Positions 1-6,811 of a stretch of DNA of 10,253 nt are shown one piece after another. A program made the translations under genes and the position numbers. The stretch lies in assembly GCA_002471665.1 (NCBI GenBank), contig DKQK01000030.1, positions 1 through 10,253 of the forward strand, written 5' to 3'. The stretch comes from Gammaproteobacteria bacterium UBA7310. Its GTDB lineage: Bacteria > Pseudomonadota > Gammaproteobacteria > Pseudomonadales > Ketobacteraceae. Under the pieces are notes generated by a model, which worked only from the letters and a program-made list of their open reading frames with translations, had not been told where the DNA came from and did not search any database. How positions within the stretch are numbered: the stretch's first letter is position 1; each line of letters starts with the position of its first letter.

Positions 1-686
1 TCTTTGCTCACCAGGAGCACGGTGCTGGCGCGGGTACCGTAGCCCATCGCCTGGCCTTCAATAAAGCGCGATGACAGTATACGTTCCAGTTCCAGGCTCA
101 CGCCGGTGGCCGGTAATTGGCGGTCGCTGGGGCGCTGTCGATGGTTGAGAATGGGCAGCAGCTGATCCGGTGACAGGGTGTCGTTTTGGGTCAGGCTCTG
201 CTGCAGCGCCCGGCGGCCACCTTCCAGCTTGGGCCAGGGGGTGTTGAGCAGTGCGTTGCTGACACCATGGATGCCGGCGCCCAACGGCTGGGGAGGGCCG
301 TTGCGATTGCTGGCATAGTACAGCCGGCTGACGTGACCGCATATCAGGTTGAAACCGTTGTAGCGTTCCGGCCGCAGGTGCCGCAGGTAACTGACTGCGG
401 ATTGTTCAGCGGTGAGGAACTCGCTCACCAGGTGACCCCGGCTGATTACGCCTTGGGGCTCGGCTACGTCCGGTTCCCGGATATTGGTGAGGGCGGCAAA
501 GCGGCCGTTGCGGTTGATGCCGAGCCAGGTGCCGCCGGCGCTGAGATCCCGTCCGGCCAGCAGCTGCGGGGCATCCGGCCAGAAACCGGCGGGCAGGCTG
601 GGGCGTGCGAAATACTCGTCCCGGTTGGCCGCCACCACCAGGGGATACTGCGGGTGAACCTGGCAGGCAATCAGAATCAGACACAT
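1..686 (-). CDS. NRDE (TANGO2-like) family protein, 3' end cut off by window
   Basis: The reverse strand is open from the ATG at 686 to the window edge, giving 228 codons with no stop. The protein starts Met-Cys-Leu-Ile and carries the family signature Asn-Arg-Asp-Glu at residues 21-24. Further family-like stretches are a Gly-Gly-Thr-Trp-Leu-Gly-Ile near residue 50, an Ala-Leu-Thr-Asn-Ile-Arg near 63, a His-Gly-Val-Ser-Asn-Ala near 149, and a Gly-Thr-Arg-Ala-Ser-Thr-Val-Leu at the visible C-terminus. This matches the NRDE/TANGO2 family, usually about 250 residues, so roughly 20-40 residues are probably missing. The biochemical role of bacterial members is not established. Cys2 has been discussed as a possible Ntn-hydrolase-type nucleophile, but that is not shown here. 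I see no strong ribosome binding site before the ATG. The gene is divergent from lgt across about 170 bases. No signal peptide is visible, so it is probably cytoplasmic. Confidence 0.88.
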   Translation of the reverse strand, partial: MCLILIACQVHPQYPLVVAANRDEYFARPSLPAGFWPDAPQLLAGRDLSAGGTWLGINRNGRFAALTNIREPDVAEPQGVISRGHLVSEFLTAEQSAVSYLRHLRPERYNGFNLICGHVSRLYYASNRNGPPQPLGAGIHGVSNALLNTPWPKLEGGRRALQQSLTQNDTLSPDQLLPILNHRQRPSDRQLPATGVSLELERILSSRFIEGQAMGYGTRASTVLLVSK

Positions 687-857
687 GGTTTGAAAGCCGT
701 TGATTGGTGTACACTAGTGCCCCTGCAAATAGACCGCAGTGGGCAGGCGATTGCAGAGCACATAATAGCCCACACTCGCGCCGGTTGATATTGCCTCCGG
801 TGAACTTCAACGTTCTCGTTCGACCACGATCGACTTAGTTTGATAAGGAATTCCGCC
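687..857. promoter_or_regulatory. Divergent intergenic region between the NRDE gene and lgt
   Basis: These 171 bases separate two divergent genes and must hold their promoters if both are transcribed locally. The best -10-like match reading rightward is CATAAT at 761-766, followed by about 90 bases of leader before lgt. No convincing -35 box lies 16-18 bases upstream of it, so the assignment is weak. The same A/T-rich patch reads TATTAT on the other strand. I see no riboswitch-like fold or clear operator. Confidence 0.3.
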
Positions 858-1658
858 ATGTTGATGTATCCGGAAATCGATCCGGTGGCGATCCAGCTGG
901 GCCCCCTCAGTGTGCGCTGGTATGGCATTATGTATCTGATCGGATTTGCCTCCGGTTACTGGTTGCTGTCCCGCCGTGCCCGCAAGCCCAATTCCGGCTG
1001 GACCACGGAACAGGTCAGTGATCTGATTTTTTATGGCGCCCTGGGGGTGATTCTGGGGGGGCGTATCGGCTACGTGCTGTTCTATAATTTTTCCGCTTTT
1101 CTGGGTGATCCCCTGCTGCTGTTCAAGGTCTGGAATGGCGGTATGTCGTTCCACGGCGGGTTTCTGGGGGTGATGCTGGCCATGTGGCTGTTTGCCCGCA
1201 AAAATCAGAAAAACCTGTGGGACATTCTGGATTTCGGTGCGCCCATGGTGCCCATCGGCCTGGGTGCCGGCCGCATCGGCAATTTTATCGGCGGTGAGTT
1301 GGTGGGGCGGGTCACGGATGTGCCCTGGGGTATGGTGTTTCCCCACGTGGATAATCTGCCCCGCCACCCATCCCAACTCTATCAGGCGGCGTTGGAAGGG
1401 GTGGCGTTATTCTGCATACTATGGTTCTTCTCGGCCAAACCCCGCCCCCGGTACGCAGTTTCGGGCATGTTTGCGTTGTGGTATGGCATTTTCCGTTTTG
1501 GCGTCGAATTTGTACGTCAACCGGATGGGCATCTTGGTTTTGTGGCCCTTAACTGGCTCACCATGGGGCAAATACTGTCACTGCCCATGATCCTGCTGGG
1601 TGCAATCCTGTTGTATCTGGCGTACGGCAAACGTAATGGAATCCAATCGACATCATGA
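858..1658 (+). CDS. lgt: Prolipoprotein diacylglyceryl transferase Lgt
   Basis: Lgt is the inner-membrane enzyme that transfers diacylglycerol from phosphatidylglycerol to the lipobox cysteine of prolipoproteins, the first step of lipoprotein maturation. The 266-residue product has several hydrophobic spans and the family's key residues: Tyr22, the His99-Gly-Gly motif, the signature Gly-Arg-Ile-Gly-Asn-Phe at 138-143 with Arg139 and Asn142, Glu147, Gly150, His-Pro-Ser-Gln-Leu-Tyr at 170-175, and Arg213/Glu217. These match E. coli Tyr26, His103, Arg143, Asn146, Glu151, Gly154, Arg239 and Glu243. The residue equivalent to E. coli Asn149 is Gly145, a position I expect to vary. I chose the ATG at 858 because AAGGA lies eight bases upstream; a longer TTG reading from 840 would bury that site. 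The gene overlaps thyA by four bases (ATGA). The nearby lipoprotein gene encodes a likely substrate. Confidence 0.96.
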   Translation: MLMYPEIDPVAIQLGPLSVRWYGIMYLIGFASGYWLLSRRARKPNSGWTTEQVSDLIFYGALGVILGGRIGYVLFYNFSAFLGDPLLLFKVWNGGMSFHGGFLGVMLAMWLFARKNQKNLWDILDFGAPMVPIGLGAGRIGNFIGGELVGRVTDVPWGMVFPHVDNLPRHPSQLYQAALEGVALFCILWFFSAKPRPRYAVSGMFALWYGIFRFGVEFVRQPDGHLGFVALNWLTMGQILSLPMILLGAILLYLAYGKRNGIQSTS

Positions 1659-2488
1659 AAGAATACCTTGATCTTCTGCGCCACATCAAAGACAACGGCG
1701 TGAGCAAAAGCGATCGTACCGGCACCGGCACCAGCAGTGTGTTCGGCTACCAGATGCGCTTTAACCTGGCCCATGGGTTTCCATTGGTAACCACCAAAAA
1801 AGTGCACTTGAAATCCATTATTCATGAGCTGCTGTGGTTTATTCGCGGCGAAACCAATATCGCCTATCTGAAAGAAAACGGCGTGTCTATCTGGGACGAG
1901 TGGGCCGATGATAACGGCGAGCTGGGCCCGGTGTATGGCAAGCAGTGGCGCTGTTGGGAAGCGGTGGACGGCGGCGCGGTGGATCAACTGGGTCAGTTGG
2001 TGGAAGAAATCAAACGCAATCCGGATTCGCGCCGCCTGGTGTTGAGTGCCTGGAACCCGGCGGTGCTGCCGGATGTCAGTAAAACGCCGAAGCAAAACGC
2101 GGCGGAGGGCAAGCAGGCGTTGCCGCCCTGTCACTGCCTGTTCCAGTTTTATGTGGCCGATGGCAAGTTGTCCTGCCAGTTGTACCAGCGCAGTGGTGAT
2201 GTGTTTTTAGGGGTGCCTTTCAATATTGCCTCCTACTCCCTGCTGACTCTGATGGTGGCACAGGTGTGCGGCCTGCAGCCGGGGGATTTCGTGCATACCT
2301 TTGGCGATGTGCATCTGTATTCCAATCATGTTTTTCAGGCTGAGCTGCAGCTGTCGCGGCAGCCGCGCCCGTTGCCCACCATGAAAATAAACCCGGCGGT
2401 GACGTCGTTGTTTGATTTTGTGTACGAGGATTTTGAACTGGTGGATTACGATCCCCATCCCGCCATCAAGGCACCGGTCGCAGTTTAG
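1655..2488 (+). CDS. thyA: Thymidylate synthase ThyA
   Basis: ThyA methylates dUMP to dTMP using 5,10-methylenetetrahydrofolate and releases dihydrofolate, in the cytoplasm as a dimer. The 277-residue product has the Arg21-Thr-Gly-Thr-Gly-Thr phosphate-binding loop, Arg126-Arg127 in the dimer-contact phosphate site, the catalytic Cys159 in Pro-Pro-Cys-His-Cys, the Gln-Arg-Ser-Gly-Asp motif at 178-182 and the Asn190 dUMP-specificity region. It is 13 residues longer than E. coli ThyA (264), and the extra length sits just before the catalytic Cys, at about 141-154 (Lys/Gln/Asn/Ala-rich). Such insertions occur in some family members and should form a surface loop. The ATG overlaps the lgt stop, which suggests translational coupling. 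folA follows after nine bases, which fits since FolA recycles the dihydrofolate made here. Confidence 0.98.
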   Translation: MKEYLDLLRHIKDNGVSKSDRTGTGTSSVFGYQMRFNLAHGFPLVTTKKVHLKSIIHELLWFIRGETNIAYLKENGVSIWDEWADDNGELGPVYGKQWRCWEAVDGGAVDQLGQLVEEIKRNPDSRRLVLSAWNPAVLPDVSKTPKQNAAEGKQALPPCHCLFQFYVADGKLSCQLYQRSGDVFLGVPFNIASYSLLTLMVAQVCGLQPGDFVHTFGDVHLYSNHVFQAELQLSRQPRPLPTMKINPAVTSLFDFVYEDFELVDYDPHPAIKAPVAV

Positions 2489-2497
2489 GGGGCAGGC

Positions 2498-2989
2498 ATG
2501 ATATCCCTCATTGTGGCCAAAGCCGACAACGGTGTTATTGGCCGTGATAACAAAATGCCCTGGCATATTCCCGCGGAGCTGAAGCATTTCAAGGCCCGCA
2601 CCATGGGCAAGCCCATCATCATGGGGCGCAAAACCTTTGACTCCCTGGGGCGGGTCCTGCCCGGGCGCCCTCATGTGGTGATCAGCCGCAGCGCCTTGTC
2701 TTTGCCCGAAAACTGCTACGCCGCGCGTTCACTGCAGGAGGCCATCAGCACGGCACAAACTCTTGCTGAGCAGGGTGAAGTGGTGGTGATCGGCGGTGCC
2801 GAAATTTATCGGCAGGCATTGCCATTGGTTGATCGCCTCTACCTTACTGAAGTGCACATAGAACCTGAAGGGGATACCTGGTTCCCCGAATTGAATCCCG
2901 GTGACTGGCAGGAAACAGAACGTGAAGACGTGCCTGCTGACGCCGACTCTGCAATTGCCTACAGCATTGTGACCTATCAACGTAACTGA
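2498..2989 (+). CDS. folA: Dihydrofolate reductase FolA
   Basis: FolA reduces dihydrofolate to tetrahydrofolate with NADPH, and is the target of trimethoprim. The 163-residue product is close to the E. coli length of 159. It shows Met20-Pro-Trp22 in the mobile loop, the acidic substrate residue at position 27 (Glu here, Asp in E. coli; both occur in the family), Phe31, Gly-Arg-Lys-Thr at 43-46 in the cofactor site, Leu-Pro-Gly-Arg57 contacting the substrate glutamate, Ile-Gly-Gly at 98-100, and Gly-Asp-Thr at 125-127. A purine-rich AGGGGG at 2487-2492, overlapping the thyA stop, serves as ribosome binding site for the ATG at 2498. It is most likely co-transcribed with lgt and thyA. No residue seen is a sure marker of trimethoprim resistance. 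Confidence 0.97.
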   Translation: MISLIVAKADNGVIGRDNKMPWHIPAELKHFKARTMGKPIIMGRKTFDSLGRVLPGRPHVVISRSALSLPENCYAARSLQEAISTAQTLAEQGEVVVIGGAEIYRQALPLVDRLYLTEVHIEPEGDTWFPELNPGDWQETEREDVPADADSAIAYSIVTYQRN

Positions 2990-3003
2990 CACGACGATAC
3001 GAC

Positions 3004-5889
3004 ATGTTTAAAAACCTATTCAAACCCAAATGGCAAAGCGCCAAACCCCACGTGCGCATTCAGGCGCTGCAGACTTTGAATGTAAGTGATGAGAACGAGT
3101 TTCACATTATCGAATTGATGGCCAAGGGGGATGTGGAAAACGAAGTGCGGCTGGCGGCCATGAAACGCATTCCACAGCGGGAAAAACTGCTCACCCTGAT
3201 CAAGCAGGAAAAAGACAGCAGTGTGCGCTTTGCGGCCATAGAGCATTTGATTTCCGTGTTGTCGGAAAACGCCAATGGTGTTGATCCGGTGATACGGGAT
3301 ATGGTGGGTGAACTGGATAGCCACGCCCTGGCCGCGATTGTTGAGCAAACCCAGAATGTCGATCTGGGCTGTCTGGCGTTGGCCAAGATCAGTGATGAAA
3401 CCCTGTTGGAAAACTATGCGGTGAAATTGCCGTTGGCGCAGCTGCGGCAGGCCGCGGCCGGCAGGCTGCAGGCAGAGGATGTACTGGAGCGGGTGCTGAA
3501 AGCCAGCAAGGGAAAAGACAAGAGTGTGTGGCGCATCTGCAAGGACAAACTCAACGGCCTGCGTGCGGAACAACAACAGGAAGCCTCCATGGAACAGCAG
3601 ATCGGTGAGCTGTGCCAAAGTCTGGAAACCTTGTCCCGCCTGCCCTATGACAATCTTTACGGGCCCAAGCTTGAGCATTTGCAGAAGCAATGGCAGCGCA
3701 TGCAGCATCACGCCGATAATGAAGCCACGCAACGCTTTAATCGGGCCTATGCCCTGTGCAAGGCCACCATTGATGACATCCACAATGAGCAGGACCGCCT
3801 GGCGGAAGAAACCAAGCGCCAGCGGGAAGCCTTGCAGGAACGGATGGCCGCTTGTGAGCAACTGGAGGAAGCGGTACGTCAGCTCAGTTCCATCGCGGTG
3901 CTGCAGCCTGGTGATATTCCGGCGTTGCAGGCCCTGTTGAACACGCAGAAAACCCGCTGGGAGGAAGCCGCCACGGTGGTGGAGCCGGCGGCCGATGAGC
4001 GCAAGCGTTTCGCCCGAATTCACGGTTTGTTGCAGCGGGCACTGGACGCGGTGCGTTTGCTTGGGGAGCGGGATGAGGCCATCCGAGAGGCGGCCACTGC
4101 AGTACTGGAACTGCAGGAGGCCACCATGGCGACGCTGCAGCAAAAGCAGAAGCGACTGGCGCGTGCCCTGGGCGATCTGAAATGGCCGGAGGAGCTGGCC
4201 TGGCCGGAAGCGCTGAAACTGCATCAGCAGGCGCTGGATCATTTTGCCCGGCTGCAGACCAAAGCCGGCGCCATGGAAGAGGACGCCATCAATAACATCA
4301 AATCCCTGCTGGCGGACCTGGCCAGTGAAATTGAGCAGGGCCATCTCAAGCCCGCCAACCGGCTGCTGAAGGAAGCCAATCAGCTGGTCAGGCATTTGCC
4401 GGTGAAAGTGGCGTCCGGTTACCAGAAAAAACTGCGTGAACTCACTGTTCAGATTAATGAATTGCGTGACTGGCAGGGGTTTGTGGCGACACCGAAAAAA
4501 GAAGAGTTAATAGGTGAAATGGAAGCCCTGGTGGACAGTGAGTTGGATCCGCAGGCGCTGTCCAATAAAATTCGCCGGCTGCAGGAAGAGTGGCGGGGGC
4601 TGGGTGAAGCGGATAAAGGGCGCAACAAGGAATTGTGGGAGCGTTTCAGCGCCGCGGCCGATAAAGCCTACGAACCGTGCCGTGGCTATTTCGAAAAACT
4701 GTCTGCAGTACGCCAGGCCAATCTGGATAAACGGCACAATGTGTGTGAGCAGTTGGCAGCTTATCTGCAACAGTACGATTGGGATAATGCCGACTGGAAA
4801 GCCGTGAACGAAGTGTATGAGACCGCCAAGAATGAGTGGCGCCTGTACACGCCGGTGGAACGTAAGGAAGGCAAAAAAGTTCAGGATCGTTTTAACGGTC
4901 TGCTGGATCAATTGCGTGACCGGCTGCATGGTGAGTTTGAGCGCAACAAAGCAAAACGGGAACAACTGATTGCGGCGGTGGAAGCGCTGCTTGAGGTGGA
5001 AAACCTGGCGGACGCCATCGAACAGGCCAAGTCGTTGCAGCGGGATTGGCGTAACGTGGGCCTGGTTGCCCGGCGCGATGATGCCCGCTTGTGGAAACGT
5101 TTTCGTGCTGCCTGTGACAAAGTGTTCGAGCGCCGTGATCAACAGCGTGAAGTGGTGCAGAAAGAGCGTGAGCAAAATCAGGTACACGGTGAACACCTGT
5201 GTGAACAGATAGAACAACTGGCAGAGGGCGATCTGCTGGACATCAAGGGTGCGCGCCAGGAGTTCCGCCAGCTGAAGCAACGTTTCCAAGATCTGGGCCC
5301 CATGCCGCGGGAGCAGCTGGAGGCAATCAAGTCGCGCTTCCAGAGTGTGTGTGAGCTGTTTCAGCAGGCCGTTGACAGGGCCGCCGCCGCGCAACGGGAA
5401 CAGGGATTCAAAGAGCTGTGGCGCCGGGCGGGCATTTGTGACGAGCTGGAGGAAACCCTGGTGTCAGCCAGCCAGGGGGAAATGTTCGGGGCGGCACCGG
5501 ATTCGGAATGGAACAGTGAACAGGCCCTGCCGGATGAGGCGGAGCCGGTTATCCAGGCCCGCTATGAGCGGGTACTGGCGGCCATGCAGGATGGCGCCCT
5601 GCCCGCTGCCGAGGAGTTGGCGGATAATGGGGCCAAGCTCCATGAACTGTGTTTGAAACTGGAGATTGCTGCCGGTGTGGATTCCCCCGCTGAAGACCAG
5701 CAGCAGCGCATGGCATTGCAGGTAAACCGGCTTAACGACGGGCTGACCCATCGCGGTGAGGCACAAAGCGGCCGCGAACTGATTGAGCAGATGCAAATTG
5801 AGTGGGCTGGTATTGGCCCGGTAACCAGTGAAGCCCGTGAGCGTTTCGGCGCGCGTTTCCGGGCAGTGTTACGTCAGATTCAGGCGTAA
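3004..5889 (+). CDS. HEAT-repeat and DUF349 domain-containing protein of unknown function
   Basis: This 961-residue soluble protein starts with a Phe-Lys-Pro-Lys-Trp-type N-terminus typical of gammaproteobacterial DUF349 proteins. Residues about 15-180 form short paired helices that look like HEAT repeats. The rest is highly charged, helical and rich in Glu, Gln, Arg and Leu. Recurring blocks of the form Trp-x(2)-(Leu/Val)-Gly...(Lys)-x-Leu-Trp-x-Arg-Phe are DUF349 units. The clearest are at about 521-565 and 671-715; weaker ones lie near 597-640, 745-790, 215-260 and 925-961. No signal peptide, membrane span or catalytic motif is visible. The function of DUF349 proteins is not established to my knowledge; a scaffold or binding role is only a guess from the helical repeats. 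The gene follows folA by 14 bases and has no recognisable Shine-Dalgarno sequence, so it may rely on coupling to folA. A stem-loop follows the stop. Confidence 0.9.
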   Translation: MFKNLFKPKWQSAKPHVRIQALQTLNVSDENEFHIIELMAKGDVENEVRLAAMKRIPQREKLLTLIKQEKDSSVRFAAIEHLISVLSENANGVDPVIRDMVGELDSHALAAIVEQTQNVDLGCLALAKISDETLLENYAVKLPLAQLRQAAAGRLQAEDVLERVLKASKGKDKSVWRICKDKLNGLRAEQQQEASMEQQIGELCQSLETLSRLPYDNLYGPKLEHLQKQWQRMQHHADNEATQRFNRAYALCKATIDDIHNEQDRLAEETKRQREALQERMAACEQLEEAVRQLSSIAVLQPGDIPALQALLNTQKTRWEEAATVVEPAADERKRFARIHGLLQRALDAVRLLGERDEAIREAATAVLELQEATMATLQQKQKRLARALGDLKWPEELAWPEALKLHQQALDHFARLQTKAGAMEEDAINNIKSLLADLASEIEQGHLKPANRLLKEANQLVRHLPVKVASGYQKKLRELTVQINELRDWQGFVATPKKEELIGEMEALVDSELDPQALSNKIRRLQEEWRGLGEADKGRNKELWERFSAAADKAYEPCRGYFEKLSAVRQANLDKRHNVCEQLAAYLQQYDWDNADWKAVNEVYETAKNEWRLYTPVERKEGKKVQDRFNGLLDQLRDRLHGEFERNKAKREQLIAAVEALLEVENLADAIEQAKSLQRDWRNVGLVARRDDARLWKRFRAACDKVFERRDQQREVVQKEREQNQVHGEHLCEQIEQLAEGDLLDIKGARQEFRQLKQRFQDLGPMPREQLEAIKSRFQSVCELFQQAVDRAAAAQREQGFKELWRRAGICDELEETLVSASQGEMFGAAPDSEWNSEQALPDEAEPVIQARYERVLAAMQDGALPAAEELADNGAKLHELCLKLEIAAGVDSPAEDQQQRMALQVNRLNDGLTHRGEAQSGRELIEQMQIEWAGIGPVTSEARERFGARFRAVLRQIQA

Positions 5890-5895
5890 ATCCGC

Positions 5896-5917
5896 AACGG
5901 GGTTGCAGAACCCCGTT
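5896..5917. terminator. Stem-loop terminator between convergent genes
   Basis: AACGGGGTT at 5896-5904 and AACCCCGTT at 5909-5917 form a perfect 9-bp stem with a four-base loop (GCAG). It lies seven bases after the stop at 5889 and 12 bases before the end of the convergent lipoprotein gene. The following T-tract is short (the stem's own TT plus one T on the + strand; TTT only after a GC-rich spacer on the - strand). It is therefore an imperfect intrinsic terminator, probably used from the left-hand operon and perhaps from both sides. Confidence 0.6.
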
Positions 5918-5929
5918 TGGACCCTTGTT

Positions 5930-6283
5930 TCAGGAGGCGATGCCCAGTTCCTTGCGAATGCGCTCGCAGGAGCTGCTGACCATGGACAGCAGGGACTGGT
6001 TGTCGGTGGCAACAATCACGTTCTCGATGACATCATTACGAATGGACAGGGTGACCTTGCACTCTTTGGCGGATATACCTTTCTCCCGATCCAGATACAC
6101 CCACACCATGGCGCCGGAGCGGGTCTCACTGCGTTTGTTCGGCAGCCCCAGTTTCTTCTCCACATAATTGACCGGTTTGCCGGTGAGGTCGATTACGATA
6201 GGGTCATCCTGAGGATTCACCACGGAACTGCTGCAACCACCGAGCAGTAACCCTGCGGCGGCGAGCGCTATTATGGTCTTCAT
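5930..6283 (-). CDS. Small outer-membrane-type lipoprotein, possibly SmpA/OmlA (BamE-like) fold
   Basis: The 117-residue product has a lipoprotein signal peptide with lipobox Leu-Gly-Gly-Cys17, followed by Ser-Ser-Ser. There is no Asp at +2, so outer-membrane sorting is predicted. After the lipid anchor comes Gly-Lys-Pro-Val-Asn-Tyr-Val-Glu-Lys-Lys-Leu-Gly-Leu-Pro at 35-48 and Val-Trp-Val-Tyr at 60-63, the pattern of a short helix pair and strand seen in SmpA/OmlA/BamE-like domains. Cys75 and Cys106 could form a disulfide in the periplasm. I chose the ATG at 6283 because AGAGGGAG lies just upstream and the signal peptide begins right there; a frame reaching back to 6430 would put 49 unrelated residues in front. 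It is probably not BamE itself but a related small lipoprotein, and its function is unknown. The product would be a substrate for Lgt. Confidence 0.85.
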   Translation of the reverse strand: MKTIIALAAAGLLLGGCSSSVVNPQDDPIVIDLTGKPVNYVEKKLGLPNKRSETRSGAMVWVYLDREKGISAKECKVTLSIRNDVIENVIVATDNQSLLSMVSSSCERIRKELGIAS

Positions 6284-6383
6284 GAAACTCCCTCTTGGTT
6301 TGTCTTTGTTATTGTTCCAGCTATTTGACCAAAGGCGAGGGTGAGAGGCAAGCAATCTATGCGGGCAGATACTGTTGTGCGTT

Positions 6384-6722
6384 TCAGTGTATACCTTCAA
6401 GCCAGCTGGCGATGGCGGGGCCGGAGGCATCGTCCAGCTCGATACCCACCAGGTAACTTTCCCGTTCGGTGCTCTGAATCCAGCGCACGATGCCGCTGAT
6501 CAGCGTGCGCTCGCCGGAATCCCCATTGATCCATAAGGCAATTTCGGCGTCTTCCAGCACCGCGAAATCCAATTCCACCTGCAGGCCGGTGCTGGAGGCG
6601 TTGATGGCATTGGCCCTGGCGGGCTCTACCATGCTGATCTGGCTGGAGGATACAGACTCGATGAACAGGGTATCCTGAATCGGTGAGCGGGGGGCATTAC
6701 GGCGGTCTTCTTGGCTGGCCAT
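6384..6722 (-). CDS. Single-domain PilZ protein, probable c-di-GMP receptor
   Basis: The 112-residue product is essentially one PilZ domain. It has the Arg8-Asn-Ala-Pro-Arg12 motif (RxxxR) near the N-terminus and Asn41-Ala-Ser-Ser-Thr-Gly46 (the D/N-x-S-x-x-G motif), which together bind cyclic di-GMP. A beta-rich body follows with Val-Arg-Trp-Ile at about 81-84 and Tyr-Leu-Val-Gly-Ile-Glu near 92-97. Both motifs are intact, so nucleotide binding is likely; the effector partner is not apparent. There is no signal peptide or membrane span. The ATG at 6722 has a modest GAGAG upstream. The gene starts 89 bases after the histidine kinase stop and ends 100 bases before the lipoprotein start, all on the same strand, so it could be read through from the two-component operon or have its own promoter. 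I see no clear promoter or terminator in either gap. Confidence 0.88.
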   Translation of the reverse strand: MASQEDRRNAPRSPIQDTLFIESVSSSQISMVEPARANAINASSTGLQVELDFAVLEDAEIALWINGDSGERTLISGIVRWIQSTERESYLVGIELDDASGPAIASWLEGIH

Positions 6723-6811
6723 AGGGGGCTCTCTTGCTGGTTATCTCTTTGTTTTCTATCGGAAGTCACCACAAGCATAGACCCTGCCCGGCGTTTCAGG
6801 TAGCCCGCGGC

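Noticed and set aside
186..788. Open frame of 200 codons on the forward strand
   Set aside because: It is antisense to the NRDE gene, whose family motifs are clear on the reverse strand.
840..857. Upstream TTG start for lgt adding six residues
   Set aside because: It would place the AAGGA ribosome binding site inside the gene, and the ATG at 858 gives the normal Lgt N-terminus.
3016..4395. Long open frame of 459 codons on the reverse strand
   Set aside because: It lies fully antisense to the DUF349 gene, has a Leu/Gln/Arg-rich shadow composition and no recognisable domain.
4507..5394. Open frame of 295 codons on the reverse strand
   Set aside because: It is a shadow of the DUF349 coding frame with no motif or ribosome binding site.
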